Shown here one piece after another: positions 63,701 through 64,000 of a DNA stretch of 64,000 nucleotides (the first letter of the stretch is position 1; each line of letters begins with the position of its first letter). The stretch is from Hydractinia symbiolongicarpus (lineage: Eukaryota; Cnidaria; Hydrozoa; Anthoathecata; Hydractiniidae). The notes beneath the pieces were generated by a model, which was given only the letters and a program-made list of their open reading frames with translations, was not told the DNA's origin and made no database searches. Where the stretch lies: NCBI RefSeq assembly GCF_029227915.1, contig NC_079886.1, forward strand, positions 4,030,001 through 4,094,000, read 5' to 3'. A program made the position numbers and the translations under genes.

Positions 63701-64000
63701 AGCGCTTTATTTAAAATTTTAGATAAATAAGTCATTTTTTACTGTAGGAGCAATCGTAGCCGTTAGCGGGCGGTGAAGAAGTAGAGACAGTTTTAAAAAC
63801 TACATTTCATTGATTTCCAAACGGTATCAGTCCGTTTCAGTTACGACGGTTGCGTCACATATTGGTACAAACATGTATTTAGCGATAGTGTTCTGATACT
63901 ACTAAGTTGCATCGCTTTTAACAGTGAAACGATTGATTGTGGGACTTAATTGAACTGATTTTGGACTGTGACCTTATAAATGCGATAAATGACACAATTG
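60796..64000 (+). repeat. 3.2-kb distal block, copy 2, continuing past the window end
   Basis: Matches 54,623-57,827 almost base for base up to the last base of the window, so the duplicated segment is longer than seen here. The 6,173-bp offset is 16 monomers plus the 80-bp and 129-bp truncated units that lie between the copies. Confidence 0.85.

Larger units (their letters stand above)
11076..64000 (+). repeat. Right arm of the ~373-bp satellite array (about 140 units, plus orientation)
   Basis: The same satellite family continues in the opposite orientation to the window end and is still in mid-repeat at base 64,000. Each unit carries, in order, ACTGTGGGACC, a CACGCTGAAG segment, TTTCATTGACTTTCTAACGG, a TCACAT-TTCGTACCAACATG segment, TTGCATCGCTTTTAACAG, ACTGTGGGACTTAATTGAAC, an AATTGAGA segment, AACTCAGCGATTACACTGGG and GGTAGCGCTTCATTTAAAAA. 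Units are 372-374 bp apart except for truncated units near 34.4, 45.0, 47.3, 50.4, 53.1, 54.5, 58.5 and 59.9 kb. The arm is divided into zones with different higher-order periods, listed separately. Homogeneity is high from 11 to 33 kb and from 35 to 44 kb, and lower from about 45 kb onward. No gene, RNA gene or transposon interrupts it. Confidence 0.97.

Noticed and set aside
1-64000. CRISPR array
   Set aside because: Units are 373 bp and contiguous. There are no short direct repeats separated by unique spacers and no cas-like genes.
1-64000. Assignment to a named satellite of similar length, such as insect ~360-bp families or Drosophila 359-bp repeats
   Set aside because: Length alone is not evidence, and I do not recognise the sequence as any of them. 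A search of satellite and repeat databases with 11,494-11,866 would be needed.
1-64000. tRNA, rRNA or Pol III promoter (A/B box) within the monomer
   Set aside because: No GGTTCGANTCC-like B box or cloverleaf was seen. GGTTCAAAAAC is not close enough.

Overview
The whole 64 kb window is satellite DNA. One tandem-repeat family, with a monomer of about 373 bp that is clearly AT-rich by eye, runs without a break from the first base to the last. I see no protein-coding gene, RNA gene, transposon or CRISPR array. Both window ends fall inside the array, so its true size is unknown. Tens of kilobases of long-monomer satellite with higher-order repeats (HORs) is typical of eukaryotic centromeric or pericentromeric heterochromatin. 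The sequence contains nothing that identifies the species, and I do not recognise the monomer as a named satellite.

Layout. Bases 1-11,075 are 30 monomers in one orientation, called the left arm and scored minus. At 11,076 the array flips, and 11,076-64,000 (about 140 units) run in the other orientation, called the right arm and scored plus. This is the only orientation switch in the window. It is a clean breakpoint with about 3 bp of overlap between monomers of the same subtype, and the two arms form a very large imperfect inverted repeat around a 75-nt spacer.

The right arm is zoned by HOR size: a tetramer-like block (11.1-14.05 kb); a 1,865-bp pentamer (14.05-20.77 kb); a mosaic with one left-arm-like monomer (20.8-21.7 kb); a 1,493-bp tetramer plus a 747-bp dimer (21.7-25.5 kb); a 2,611-bp heptamer (26.2-32.5 kb); a block matching the start of the right arm about 20.5 kb away (32.5-33.46 kb); a short island of diverged, distal-type monomers (33.46-34.55 kb); a 1,120-bp trimer (36.2-40.6 kb) with derived tetramer arrangements to about 43.6 kb; and from about 44.7 kb to the end more diverged monomers with long periods (2.3-2.7, 5.4, 6.2, 8.1 and 8.9 kb). 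The distal zone carries shared truncated units of 80 and 129 bp that act as markers of duplication history.

There are no genes to work together. The biology here is array evolution: unequal crossing-over leaving chimeric monomers, a short conversion tract, founder truncations copied by block duplication, and one fold-back inversion. The monomer itself looks like an ancient dimer of two halves of 195 and 178 bp, and it carries short conserved dyads. Short open frames of 62-101 codons occur on both strands, but they follow the repeat and are not credible genes. Coordinates of HOR boundaries were read by eye and may be off by tens of bases except where stated.
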